Source: Myxococcus hansupus (GTDB lineage: Bacteria > Myxococcota > Myxococcia > Myxococcales > Myxococcaceae). From it: a DNA stretch of 64,000 nucleotides. The notes under the pieces are model-generated. The model was not told the DNA's origin. It did not search any database and saw only the letters and a program-made list of their open reading frames with translations. Positions 45,207 to 53,499 of the stretch are shown here, in pieces (positions within the stretch are counted from its first letter, which is position 1; each line of letters opens with the position of its first letter). The stretch is taken from positions 4,670,501-4,734,500 of the forward strand of contig NZ_CP012109.1 of NCBI RefSeq assembly GCF_000280925.3. Direction: 5' to 3'. Made by a program: the position numbers and the translations under genes.

Positions 45207-46357
45207 TTACCAGCGGCCGCTGGAGCCTCCGCCCGATGAACGTCCGCCTCCGAAGGAGCTGCTCCGGCTCGATGAACTCGAGGACGAGGACGAGGACCGG
45301 GTGCGCCGAGGCGTCCTGTGGCGTGACTTCTTGCTGTAGGGGCAGTGCTTGCATTGCACCGTGACCTCGACCTCTCCACCACTGTCATAGGTCGCGCTGC
45401 GAATCGTGCGGGTCGTCTTCCCCGCCGTCACGAAGTTGCACTTCGGACACCGGGCGTGACGCGTGAAGAGCGTCCCATAGCGATCCACCTGCGTGTCCTC
45501 GCAGTCCTCGCACCACCAGACGTCGTAGTCCACCGAGCCCAACTCCTCCTCGCGACGCTGCCCTGGCTCCAGGTGGGCATCCTCGGAGTCCTCACACAGG
45601 CGCGTCCGCAGGTTGCGACACTTCAGGCAACGGCGCGGCCGACGGCGGAGCAACGCCCGGCCCGCCAACCCCGCGGCGCCCAGGAACCCCATACCGCCCG
45701 CGATCGCGGGAATGTTCGTCTCACCGTCCATGTCCGAGTCATGGCCAATGATGATGACGGACGGATCGTAGCCGTAGGGGTTCTCCGTGACGGCCCACGG
45801 GTTCTCGGCGGCGGCCGGATCACGGGCTGTCGCCGCCACGCCGTCGGACGCGGGCTGATTGAGCTCGGATGACACGATGAGCTGATGAAGCCCTCGCGCA
45901 CCTTCCAAGACCGCGTCGTCCGGGCTGCCTCGCTTGAAGGCGGGAACGACACCGGATGCCATGATGCCGTCACTGCGAGCCTGCTCGCGGGGGCCATCCA
46001 CGCCGTCCCCGAGGATGATTTCCGCGGCGCGGTCGCCCAGTGCGATGAAGAGCAGCGCGCCATCGTTGCGGCCGGCCTTGCCAATCCCCACTGGTTGAAG
46101 AGCTCCAGCGCGAACTGTCGCGGCGGATGGCGCCCTGTTGTATCGACCACGACGACCGCGAGCTGGCCTTGGCCCTGGCGGACCAGGTCATTGCCAAGCC
46201 GGTCCACCTCCGTGAGCGTCTGCGGAGCCAGTGTCCTGGTCATGTCCACGGACCACGCACCGGCGGCGGGCCGGGGAACCTCGCCGACGGTGACACCCCG
46301 CGCGGCCGACGCAAAGACACTACACGCCAGGAACACCCAACACATCCATGTCCGCAT
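45207..46357 (-). pseudogene. TPM-domain membrane protein with zinc-ribbon-like tail, frameshifted
   Basis: The first frame (ATG 46357) has a signal peptide (MCWVFLACSVFASAARG) and the TPM domain start: LTEVDRLGNDLVRQGQGQLA and VVVVDTTG, ending ALELFNQW. The family then expects G-I-G-K-x-G-R-N-x-G-x-L, which is in the next frame (GIGKAGRNDGALLFIALGDR). The switch is at the four-C run 46086-46089, which seems one base short. The second frame carries the rest of TPM, one membrane segment (AIAGGMGFLGAAGLAGRALL) and four C-x-x-C pairs (CLKCRN, CEDCED, CPKCNF, CKHCPY). It ends in a Ser-rich tail and GGGRSSGGGSSGRW, typical of YgcG/TPM proteins. Restored length is about 383 residues. TPM proteins are linked to membrane protein quality control. 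Confidence 0.75.
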
Positions 46358-46440
46358 GGGCGCGGACGCTACCTTGTTCCGGTCGGCGGGGTAAGGAGGG
46401 GGTCATGGACGACGTGCGCCGCCTCCTTCTGCGCAGCGGT

Positions 46441-47880
46441 TCAAAGGTCGATGCGAATGGGCGCCATGCGTTCTGACGAGGCGGCCAGGACGAGCCGGCG
46501 CAGCTTGGGAAAGCGCCCCGTCACCCGTGTCTGAACATCTTCCGCGAGGCACTGGGCCAGCGCCGCTGAGTCGAACTCGAGGATGATCTCCTCCAGTGAG
46601 TCCGATTGAACCTGGTCCAAATCGTAAGGCAGCAGGGAATCGACCTGGAGGGTCATCGACCGGGCTCGCGGCAGCAGGCCCACCAGCGAGGGCCCCATGC
46701 GGTAGGGCGACACCTTGATGTCCTCTGTCACGTCCACCCGCGCGCGGCGACGGCGCCAATTGAATGCGGGCCGCACGGCGACCCGGCTGTGGACGCTGCC
46801 CTTCCACTCGGGTTCGAAGCCGTGCTCGCGCAGGGACGTCACGATGGCCTCAGCCACCTTTCCGTCCGCGTCTGACAGCTCCTCTCCCTCCAAGGTGCCA
46901 AAGGCGATGTTGAGCTCACCGCCCGTGAGCGCGTGGTCCAGGTCCTGCGTATGGAAGAACGCGGCGGCCCAGGGCGACTCGCCTCGGGACTCCAACTCCT
47001 CGGCCCGCTCCCGAACCAGACTCCAGCCGGAGCTCAGGGTGTTGGTCGCCCCCATTTCCGCCACGATGCCGGCGCGATGGAGGTCCTCGAAGGCCGCCGC
47101 CAGTCGATCCACTTCCAGAATGTCCGGCCACTGCTTCTCTTCGTCGAGGCGCGCGCGCACCTTGGCGTCGAGCTGGCGCCACACTTCGCGGCGCACCCGG
47201 TCCTCGTCCAGGTCGTACCAGGACGGGTGATCGGTGGCCTCCGCCAGGTCATCCAGGCTCCGGAGGCCATAGGTGAATCCAAGCCAGAGCTGCTCCAGGG
47301 CTTTTGGTACGAGCGCGGCCTCTTCCTCGGACAGCGGTGTCGGCGTGTACGCCAGTGCCCCCAAGCGCCGGGCCAGGGTCTCCGCGCGCTCGCGCAATCC
47401 CAAGGCTTCGGCGAGCTTCGGAAACGGGACGTCGCCTCGCGTCGAGGCGAGCGCCCTGAACTCCAGGCGCCATCTCGATTCGATGAACACCTCGACGCCG
47501 GCCTGGAGGTGCCCTTCGTCATCCTGCACCACCACGGCATCCATGCCGGAGCCCTTCATCACCTCCCGGGCGACCGCCAGGATTTGACTGCGCGCGGATG
47601 GAGGCTGCGGCTCCGGTGCGAAGCCCAGCGCGAGCAACCTCCGCACCAGCTCCTCGACCTGCTCCGTCAGTCCCAGCTTCGCGATGAGTTCAGGCGCCAG
47701 GACCTCGCCCATGTTGGAGACCAGGGGACGCTCCACGACCTCGGCCGTGTCGTAGTTGATCTGGTCCAACAGGACATACCAGCGGCCGTCGTCCCAGCCG
47801 TGCAAGGAGATGTCCTTGACGCCTGCCAACACCTCGTCGGCGATGGCGCGAACCTGATCGTACTGCGACTCGTTTGACAT
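46441..47880 (-). CDS. DUF6891-like protein
   Basis: The protein has 479 residues from ATG at 47880, with GGAGGG nine bases upstream. It has no signal or membrane segment. The centre, about residues 215-400, matches what I remember of DUF6891: helical AFEDLHRAGIVAEMGATNTL, FFHTQDLDHALTGGELNIAF, GTLEGEELSDADGKVAEAIV and EPEWKGSVHSRVAV. The N-terminal 200 residues are mixed, and the last 80 form strands with regular Leu, possibly an LRR-like edge. Such proteins are found beside immunity and toxin genes in several bacteria, but the role is unknown. The family call is from memory and was not checked. Confidence 0.7.
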   Translation of the reverse strand: MSNESQYDQVRAIADEVLAGVKDISLHGWDDGRWYVLLDQINYDTAEVVERPLVSNMGEVLAPELIAKLGLTEQVEELVRRLLALGFAPEPQPPSARSQILAVAREVMKGSGMDAVVVQDDEGHLQAGVEVFIESRWRLEFRALASTRGDVPFPKLAEALGLRERAETLARRLGALAYTPTPLSEEEAALVPKALEQLWLGFTYGLRSLDDLAEATDHPSWYDLDEDRVRREVWRQLDAKVRARLDEEKQWPDILEVDRLAAAFEDLHRAGIVAEMGATNTLSSGWSLVRERAEELESRGESPWAAAFFHTQDLDHALTGGELNIAFGTLEGEELSDADGKVAEAIVTSLREHGFEPEWKGSVHSRVAVRPAFNWRRRRARVDVTEDIKVSPYRMGPSLVGLLPRARSMTLQVDSLLPYDLDQVQSDSLEEIILEFDSAALAQCLAEDVQTRVTGRFPKLRRLVLAASSERMAPIRIDL

Positions 47881-48116
47881 GATGTGGTTCCCTCCCGGCG
47901 ACACGCGAGGGGACCTTGCCACCCTTGCAGCTTGCTGGGAATGACGGTGATTGCGCGACAGCGTCAACCTTTCAAGCAGCCCCCCATACCGTGGCGTTGC
48001 TTTCAGATGTCACGGTGTGGATTGGCATTGAGCGTTGACGGTACGACCTGGGAGGGCACGAGGCGCTGGAGCAGATTCCTCCGCGACTTCTTCGCACCAC
48101 CTGTGTTCGCAGTGGC

Positions 48117-49244
48117 ATGCGAACTTTCACAGGGCTTTTTCTGGCGGTCTGGCTGTACGGATGTGGAACGGCTGCGCCCCTCGACGCGGAACGACCCGCT
48201 CAGGAGACGCAGGTGCCCGGCGCCGAGAGCCATCTTGGCGCGCAGGAGGCACAGCTCTCAGGGTGGACCGCCGTGCGCGCCCTGCTGGTTCAACGCGCCG
48301 CGGCCGAAGGCGTCACCGACCTGGGTCTGATGGTCTTCGACGCGAACGACAACCTCGTCTTCCAGCATATGAGAGGAAACTTCACCCCGGACCAGCGCGT
48401 GGCCGTGGCCTCCGCGTCGAAGCTGGTCTCCGGCCTTGTACTCTTCGAACTCATCCAGCGTGGCCAGCTCAGCCTCGATTCCACGACAGGCACCGTGCTC
48501 GGGTGGACGGGCGTAAAGGCGCACATCACCCTGCGCCACCTGCTCTCCTTCACGTCAGGCATGCGGCCCAACCATGAGTGCCTTCACAACCCGGCCACCA
48601 CCCTCGCGGCCTGCGTCGACACGCTGCGAACGCTCGTTCCGCTCGCCGCCCCCGGGGCTCGCTTCGACTATGGCGGCACGCATCTCCAAGTCGCGGCGCG
48701 CATGGCCGAAGTCGTGACCGGCAAGTCCTGGAACACGCTCTTCCGTGAAGTCCTGGGCGTTCCCCTGGGCCACCCCGCCGAGGTGACTTACTTCACCATG
48801 CCCCGGGCGCGCATTGGCACACAGAATCCGCTCGTGGGCGGTGGCCTGCAAGCCTCCATGTCCGAGTACGCCGATTTCCTGTCGCTGACCTTCCACAAGG
48901 GGCAGACGGCAGCGCTCACGGTAGGCACGCCCGCGCTGTTCACGGCCCAGGCGCGTGAGCCTTTCCCGGATGCCGTCATCGGCAATTCGCCCATGGCGGA
49001 CCTTGGATATCCGTCTGCCTATGGGCTCGCGGTCTGGCTGGAGTGTGTGACGCCAGCGCTGGGGTGCTCGCGCATCAGCTCACCGGGCGCCTTCGGCTTC
49101 ACGCCCTGGCTGGACCGGAACAGCGGCTACTACGCCATCCTCGGCATGGAGCTGGCCATGACAGGCGCGGAGGGCGTTGGCGAATTCAGCTACAACCTGG
49201 AGCGAGACCTCGCGCCCCTCATCCGGAATGCCCTGACGCCCTGA
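48117..49244 (+). CDS. Serine beta-lactamase-like lipoprotein
   Basis: The protein has 375 residues. The lipoprotein signal is MRTFTGLFLAVWLYGC (lipid Cys at 16). The domain is the beta-lactamase/transpeptidase fold of class C and EstB type: S-x-x-K in VASASKLVSGLVLFEL near residue 98, LRHLLSFTSGMRPNH, ARFDYGGTHLQVAARMAEVV where the usual Y-x-N is Y-G-G, and a late strand GYYAILGMELAMTG. Most proteins of this type are esterases, D-amino acid peptidases or have unknown substrates, and only a few are true beta-lactamases; the Y-G-G change argues for a non-classical role. No ribosome site is obvious before the ATG. Confidence 0.85.
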   Translation: MRTFTGLFLAVWLYGCGTAAPLDAERPAQETQVPGAESHLGAQEAQLSGWTAVRALLVQRAAAEGVTDLGLMVFDANDNLVFQHMRGNFTPDQRVAVASASKLVSGLVLFELIQRGQLSLDSTTGTVLGWTGVKAHITLRHLLSFTSGMRPNHECLHNPATTLAACVDTLRTLVPLAAPGARFDYGGTHLQVAARMAEVVTGKSWNTLFREVLGVPLGHPAEVTYFTMPRARIGTQNPLVGGGLQASMSEYADFLSLTFHKGQTAALTVGTPALFTAQAREPFPDAVIGNSPMADLGYPSAYGLAVWLECVTPALGCSRISSPGAFGFTPWLDRNSGYYAILGMELAMTGAEGVGEFSYNLERDLAPLIRNALTP

Positions 49245-49313
49245 CGGTGTCGGAAGCCCTCCGGCGTCATGCGGGCCAGCGTCGCCTCGCTCGCATGACC
49301 GCGCGTCCTTCCG

Positions 49314-49341
49314 GGCCTGGATGTACACGTGCATCCAGGCC
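49314..49341 (+). terminator. Stem-loop after the beta-lactamase-like gene
   Basis: GGCCTGGATG (49314-49323) pairs perfectly with CATCCAGGCC (49332-49341) around an 8-base loop, 70 bases past the stop. No coding frame is convincing in 49245-49537. Confidence 0.6.
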
Positions 49342-49537
49342 GGTGCGAAAGGGGCCACCGACAACACACCGCGTCACGAACAGCGGGACAACACCGGCTG
49401 TCAGGATGTGCGGCGTCGCCGGGTCGGGCCGGTTCACCTGCCCGGCCCCGATCCCTCAACGCGGTGGACAGCACGGGCAGGCTCCGGACGATTCCCACGC
49501 GCCCTCGTTGGGCCGTGCACCTGAAAGGACGCCCCTG

Positions 49538-50449
49538 ATGCCTTCCGCCCCCAACGATGCGCCCCAGATTCTCGAGCTCGCCGAGACGCACGGCATCAAG
49601 CTCCAACCCGACTCCCTCTCCGTCAATGAGGCTGGACTCGACTACCGGGTCGCCATGGCCCGAGGGCTCGACGACGTGCAGTGGGTCCTCCGCATTCCCC
49701 GGCGGGACGATGTCTCCGCGAAGCTCGACGATGAGCGGAAGATCCTGGACTTCATCGCCCCCCGCCTCGGCGTTCCGGTTCCGCGATGGCAGGTCTCCCA
49801 CCGCAACCTCATCGCCTATCAGGCCCTGCCCGGCAAACCCGGCCTGACGCTGGACCCCGCCACGGGCCAACCCATCTGGCACTTCGACAACACGTCGCGC
49901 GTCTATGCCGAGGACTTCGGCCGCCTGCTCCAACGGATGCACGCCATCGACATCGAGGAGGCCCGGCGCGCCGGCCTGATTGTCGAGACCCCTGAGCAGG
50001 TCCGCGCCACCTGGGCCTCCGACATCGCCCGCGTTCGCGCGGAGTTCAACGTCGCGGAGTCACTCGTCCGACGATGGGAGAACTGGCTGGCGGACGATTC
50101 TTACTGGCCCCGGCGCGTCGCGATGTCCCACGGCGAGATGTATCCCGCCCACGTGCTGATCAACTCCGACGACACCATCACCGGCGTGCTCGACTGGACC
50201 ACCGCCAAGGTGGGAGACCCGGCGCGCGACTTCGTCTTCCAGAAGATGCTGGGCGTGGACGCCGTCTTCGAGGCCACCGTCGATGCCTATGTGAAGGCCG
50301 GCGGGCAGGTCTGGGACCGCCTGGGTGACCACTGTACGGAACTGCTCGCGGCGAGCCCCGTCGGCTATGCCCTCTTCGCGCTCATCACCGGCAAGCCGGA
50401 GCACCGCGAGGCCGCGGCTGCGGGGTTGATGCCCTCGGAGACCATGTAG
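49538..50449 (+). CDS. mph: Macrolide 2'-phosphotransferase-like kinase
   Basis: The protein has 303 residues from ATG at 49538, with AAAGGAC upstream. The layout is that of Mph enzymes, which inactivate macrolides with GTP. N-terminal lobe: VNEAGLDYRVAMARGLDDVQ, WVLRIPRRDDVSAKLDDERK, FIAPRLGVPVPRW and YQALPGKPGLTL. C-terminal lobe: SHGEMYPAHVLINSDDTITG with VLDWTTAKVGDPARDFVFQ. In known Mph proteins the catalytic motif is H-G-D; here it is H-G-E, a conservative change that may alter activity. All other residues of the Brenner-type loop and the D-W-T-x-A-K-V-x-D-P metal site are kept. In myxobacteria such a gene may protect from self-made or competitor macrolides; none of the neighbours is a macrolide biosynthesis gene. 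Confidence 0.85.
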   Translation: MPSAPNDAPQILELAETHGIKLQPDSLSVNEAGLDYRVAMARGLDDVQWVLRIPRRDDVSAKLDDERKILDFIAPRLGVPVPRWQVSHRNLIAYQALPGKPGLTLDPATGQPIWHFDNTSRVYAEDFGRLLQRMHAIDIEEARRAGLIVETPEQVRATWASDIARVRAEFNVAESLVRRWENWLADDSYWPRRVAMSHGEMYPAHVLINSDDTITGVLDWTTAKVGDPARDFVFQKMLGVDAVFEATVDAYVKAGGQVWDRLGDHCTELLAASPVGYALFALITGKPEHREAAAAGLMPSETM

Positions 50450-50548
50450 GCAGGCCTCCCGGGCGGCGGGCCAGGGGCTCGCCGCTCAGGTTTCACTGTC
50501 CAATACGGGCGTGGGGCGCTAGGTAGGGACGGCTCGCCGGAGCCTCAG

Positions 50549-51070
50549 ATGACCGCTGCCCTCCTGTCCCTGTCCCTCGCATTCACCCTCGTCACCGGCC
50601 AGTTCGCGCCGCAGGAAGCCGGGAGCGACCCGCTCGCGCCGGAACTGGAGGTCCGAGTCCAGGCCCTGGGCAAGCAGTTGCGCTGCGCCGTCTGCCAGGG
50701 CCTCTCCGTGGCGGACAGCCCGTCCTCCATGGCCCGCGCCCAACTGGACATGATTCGCGCGCAGGTCGCCGAGGGGAAGAGCGACGCCGAAGTCGTCGAA
50801 TACTTCGTCGCGCGCTACGGCGAATGGGTGCTGCTGTCCCCCCGCGCCGAGGGCTTCAACTGGTTCGTGTGGCTGGGCCCGGTGGCGCTCGTCGTCGCGG
50901 GCGGCTTCGTCATCTGGCGACAGCTCCAGCGCGGCCCGGGTGAGCCCGCGGCCAGCACCCCTTCCGAAGAAGCGCCGAAGTCGGCGGAACCAGCGGCCTC
51001 CGCTGGAGCCCCTCCGGTGGATGAAGAAGACCCGTACCTCCAGGCCGTGCGCCGGGAGCTCGAGCGCTAG
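50549..51070 (+). CDS. ccmH: Cytochrome c maturation protein CcmH
   Basis: The protein has 173 residues. Signal peptide (MTAALLSLSLAFTLVTG), then a periplasmic three-helix domain with the redox motif KQLRCAVCQGLSVADSPSSM (L-R-C-x-x-C-Q), ARAQLDMIRAQVAEGKSDAE and YFVARYGEWVLLSPRA. A membrane helix (WFVWLGPVALVVAGGFVIW) and an acidic cytoplasmic tail follow. CcmH keeps apocytochrome c cysteines reduced for haem attachment. It is 12 bases upstream of the TPR gene, so they form an operon; other ccm genes are not in the window. Confidence 0.93.
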   Translation: MTAALLSLSLAFTLVTGQFAPQEAGSDPLAPELEVRVQALGKQLRCAVCQGLSVADSPSSMARAQLDMIRAQVAEGKSDAEVVEYFVARYGEWVLLSPRAEGFNWFVWLGPVALVVAGGFVIWRQLQRGPGEPAASTPSEEAPKSAEPAASAGAPPVDEEDPYLQAVRRELER

Positions 51071-51082
51071 GAGCGCCAGGCC

Positions 51083-52048
51083 ATGCAGCCCCAGACGACC
51101 AACTGGTTGCCCGGAATCATCGTTCTCGCCGTCACCTTCGTGCTGGCCGCGGTCTGGCTGCTGACCCAGCGGCGCAAGGGCGCGCTCGCGTCGGACGAGC
51201 CCCGCGATGGCGTGCTCGATGACCTGACGCAGCGGGCGCAGTCGCTCATCGACCAGCTCCGCGCGCTGGAGGCCGAGAAGCACAACCAGAGCCCCGAGCA
51301 GTACGCCGCCGAGAAGTCGCGTCTGGAGCGCGAGGCCGCCGCGGCGCTGCGCTCCAAGGACGAGCATCTCAAGCGCAAGACCACGGGCGGCCGGGTGCGG
51401 GCTCCGGCCCCAGCACCCACCGGATGGGCGGGCCGCAATCCCCAACTCGTGGGCGCGCTGTGGGGCGCTGGCGTCGTCGTGTTCTTCGGCGGGCTGGGCT
51501 ACCTGCTCGTCTCCGAGCAGCAGACGCGCACCGACGGCATGGAGGCCACCGGCCGCATGCCCCCGGGCGGCGCCAACGCGCAGCAGCCGCAAGGCGCCGG
51601 GATGGATGGGCAGATGCCCGAGGGCCCGGAGATGCAGGAGGCCCGCGCGCGGCTGGACTCCAACGCCGGTGACGTGGACGCCGCGTCGATGCTGAGCCAC
51701 GAGCTCATCCGTCGCCAGCAGTTCGACGAGGCCGTGAAGGTCACCGCGAAGGGGCTCGCCGCGGACCCGTTCAACGTGGAGCTGAAGGTGCACCGCGGCG
51801 TGCTGCGCGCCACCCAGGGCGACATGGACGGCGCCGAGGCCGAACTGACGGAGCTGGTGGACACGTGGCCGGACGCGCAGGAGGCGCTCATCTTCCTGGG
51901 CAGCCTCGCCCTGCGGCGCGGCGACAAGGCGGCGGCGCTGGCCCACTTCGAGCGCTTCTCCGTCGAGGTGCCGCGCAACATGCAGCCCCCGCAGCTCGGG
52001 CCCGCCATCGCCCAGCTCCGTGCCGAGGTCGCCGCCGGAATGCCCTGA
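51083..52048 (+). CDS. CcmI/CycH-like TPR protein of cytochrome c maturation
   Basis: The protein has 321 residues. N-terminal membrane segment (WLPGIIVLAVTFVLAAVWLL), then a coiled stretch (LTQRAQSLIDQLRALEAEKH), a second membrane helix at about 120-140 (LVGALWGAGVVVFFGGLGYL). The periplasmic C-terminal part has TPR-type repeats (QQFDEAVKVTAKGLAADPFN, DMDGAEAELTELVDTWPDAQ, DKAAALAHFERFSVEVPRN). This is the CcmI plan, the chaperone that presents apocytochrome c to the haem ligase. The AGGAG before ATG and the short gap tie it to ccmH. The last 196 bases before exoI hold no gene. Confidence 0.85.
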   Translation: MQPQTTNWLPGIIVLAVTFVLAAVWLLTQRRKGALASDEPRDGVLDDLTQRAQSLIDQLRALEAEKHNQSPEQYAAEKSRLEREAAAALRSKDEHLKRKTTGGRVRAPAPAPTGWAGRNPQLVGALWGAGVVVFFGGLGYLLVSEQQTRTDGMEATGRMPPGGANAQQPQGAGMDGQMPEGPEMQEARARLDSNAGDVDAASMLSHELIRRQQFDEAVKVTAKGLAADPFNVELKVHRGVLRATQGDMDGAEAELTELVDTWPDAQEALIFLGSLALRRGDKAAALAHFERFSVEVPRNMQPPQLGPAIAQLRAEVAAGMP

Positions 52049-52244
52049 CGGGCGCGCGGTCGCCTACTCCGAACGCAGCACACGCGGCGTCGCGCCGGCC
52101 CTAGGGGCCCGGCCCGACGCCGCGGTCATGTCGAGGCTCAGCCGCCCGCGATTGGCTGCGGCCGACAACGGAGCGGAGGCACGTTCCAAGCCCCTCCGCC
52201 GTGCAGGGCCCCGAGCCCGGCATCAGGCCGGAGTCCGCTGCCGC

Positions 52245-53447
52245 TCAGGGCACGGCGGCCCGGCGGCGACGCAGGCGGCGAACCTTCTCCACCAGCGTGT
52301 CCGGCATCATCGCCTTGGCGCCGTTGCGCAGCCTGCGCGCCAGGGACTCGGACTGGGAGAACCAGCGCCCTTCCCACGTCCCCGAGTGGACGCGCACGGA
52401 CACTGTCCGCCGCTGCGTCGACACCCAGTCGGACTTGTACGTCTCCGTCCCGCGAAGGAAGTCGTACTCGGTGAGGCCCGCGTCGATGGCGTCACGGAAC
52501 GTCTCCCCCACCAGCACCAGTCCCACGCTGCGGTTGCGCCACGCCGGGTCATAGCCGGACTGGAAGTACACGAAGGTGTCCCGGTGGAGGATGCCGTACA
52601 CCGACGCCACGGCCTGGCCGCCCACCTTCATCGTGTACATGCGCAGCCGGCCCCGCTCCGCCAGGAACTGCGTGGCGTCGCGGTGGAAGGACTCCACGCC
52701 CGAACCCTTGATGCCCTGCGAGCCACCATCCGCGGCCCACCGCGCCGAATGCAGCCGGAAGAAGTCCGAGAGGGGCGCCGCCAGCTCGCCCGGAAGGTCC
52801 GTGCGCTCGATGCGGTAGCCCTCCTGCTTCTCCAGCCACTTGCGGCGTCGCAAGAAGTTGTCGCGGCGGCCCGTGCGCTTGAGGAACGCGTCGAAGGGCT
52901 CCCCCGGCGTCAACGTCTCGTAGGGGCACACGTAGCGCTCCGCCACGCGCACGTCCTGCGCCGCGAAGGTCTCCCGGAGCACGTCCACCGTGGGCGAGCC
53001 CTCACGCAGGTCCGACAGGTCCAACACGTCCCACTCGTCGCGGAGCGCGTGCAGCATCCGGGCGAAGACCTCGGCCACCTCACGCTCGTGGCCCCTGCGC
53101 GCCACCACGTCCAGGTAGTCGCTGCCCACGTGCGTCTCGCCCAGGAAGCTCAGCCGCCGCACCGGCACGCCGGTGACGCCCAGGTACTCGACGCTCAGCG
53201 GCATCAACCCCACGAGCGTGCCGCGAGAATCCCGCGCCGTCAGCACCAGCGGGCGACGGCCCGTGGCGATGCGCCGGCACCAGGGGTACAGCCACTCCCA
53301 GGCATTGAAGGGGCCCGCGTCGCTCGCGTCCATCAGCGCGCCCCACTCCTCCCGCATCCCCGCCAGCGTGGAGAGGCTGCCCACGGCGCCCACCTCCAGC
53401 CGGTGCGCGGCACGCGGTCCTCGCGACAGCTCATCCTCCCGAATCAA
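52245..53447 (-). CDS. exoI: ExoI, acetyltransferase (GNAT/FemAB-like) of spore-coat polysaccharide
   Basis: The protein has 400 residues. The start is TTG at 53447 with GGGAGGA at the right distance. It is a CelD/FemAB-type double-GNAT protein: FNAWEWLYPWCRRIATGRRP and LVLTARDSRGTLVGLMPLSV in the first half, then FLKRTGRRDNFLRRRKWLEK, RLRMYTMKVGGQAVASVYGI, DTFVYFQSGYDPAWRNRSVG and EYDFLRGTETYKSDW. In M. xanthus the last gene of exoA-I encodes an N-acetyltransferase that decorates the spore-coat sugar; gene order here is the same. It is similar in plan to ExoG, so the two are probably an old duplication. Confidence 0.88.
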   Translation of the reverse strand: MIREDELSRGPRAAHRLEVGAVGSLSTLAGMREEWGALMDASDAGPFNAWEWLYPWCRRIATGRRPLVLTARDSRGTLVGLMPLSVEYLGVTGVPVRRLSFLGETHVGSDYLDVVARRGHEREVAEVFARMLHALRDEWDVLDLSDLREGSPTVDVLRETFAAQDVRVAERYVCPYETLTPGEPFDAFLKRTGRRDNFLRRRKWLEKQEGYRIERTDLPGELAAPLSDFFRLHSARWAADGGSQGIKGSGVESFHRDATQFLAERGRLRMYTMKVGGQAVASVYGILHRDTFVYFQSGYDPAWRNRSVGLVLVGETFRDAIDAGLTEYDFLRGTETYKSDWVSTQRRTVSVRVHSGTWEGRWFSQSESLARRLRNGAKAMMPDTLVEKVRRLRRRRAAVP

Positions 53448-53460
53448 CGCCCGTCCTCCC

Positions 53461-53480
53461 GGAGGGGCCGATGCCCCTCC
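53461..53480 (-). terminator. Stem-loop in the exoH-exoI gap
   Basis: GGAGGGGC and GCCCCTCC form a perfect 8-bp stem around a 4-base loop, directly beside the exoI ribosome site (about 53453-53460). It may tune exoI translation or read-through more than terminate. Confidence 0.45.
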
Positions 53481-53499
53481 CCTGTCCCTTGGATGAAAC

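Noticed and set aside
48117..50449. A resistance island of beta-lactamase-like, macrolide-kinase-like and aadA-like genes
   Set aside because: The aadA-like gene is 23 kb away, no integrase or mobile element is seen, and the beta-lactamase-like protein lacks classical Y-x-N; base composition matches the surroundings.
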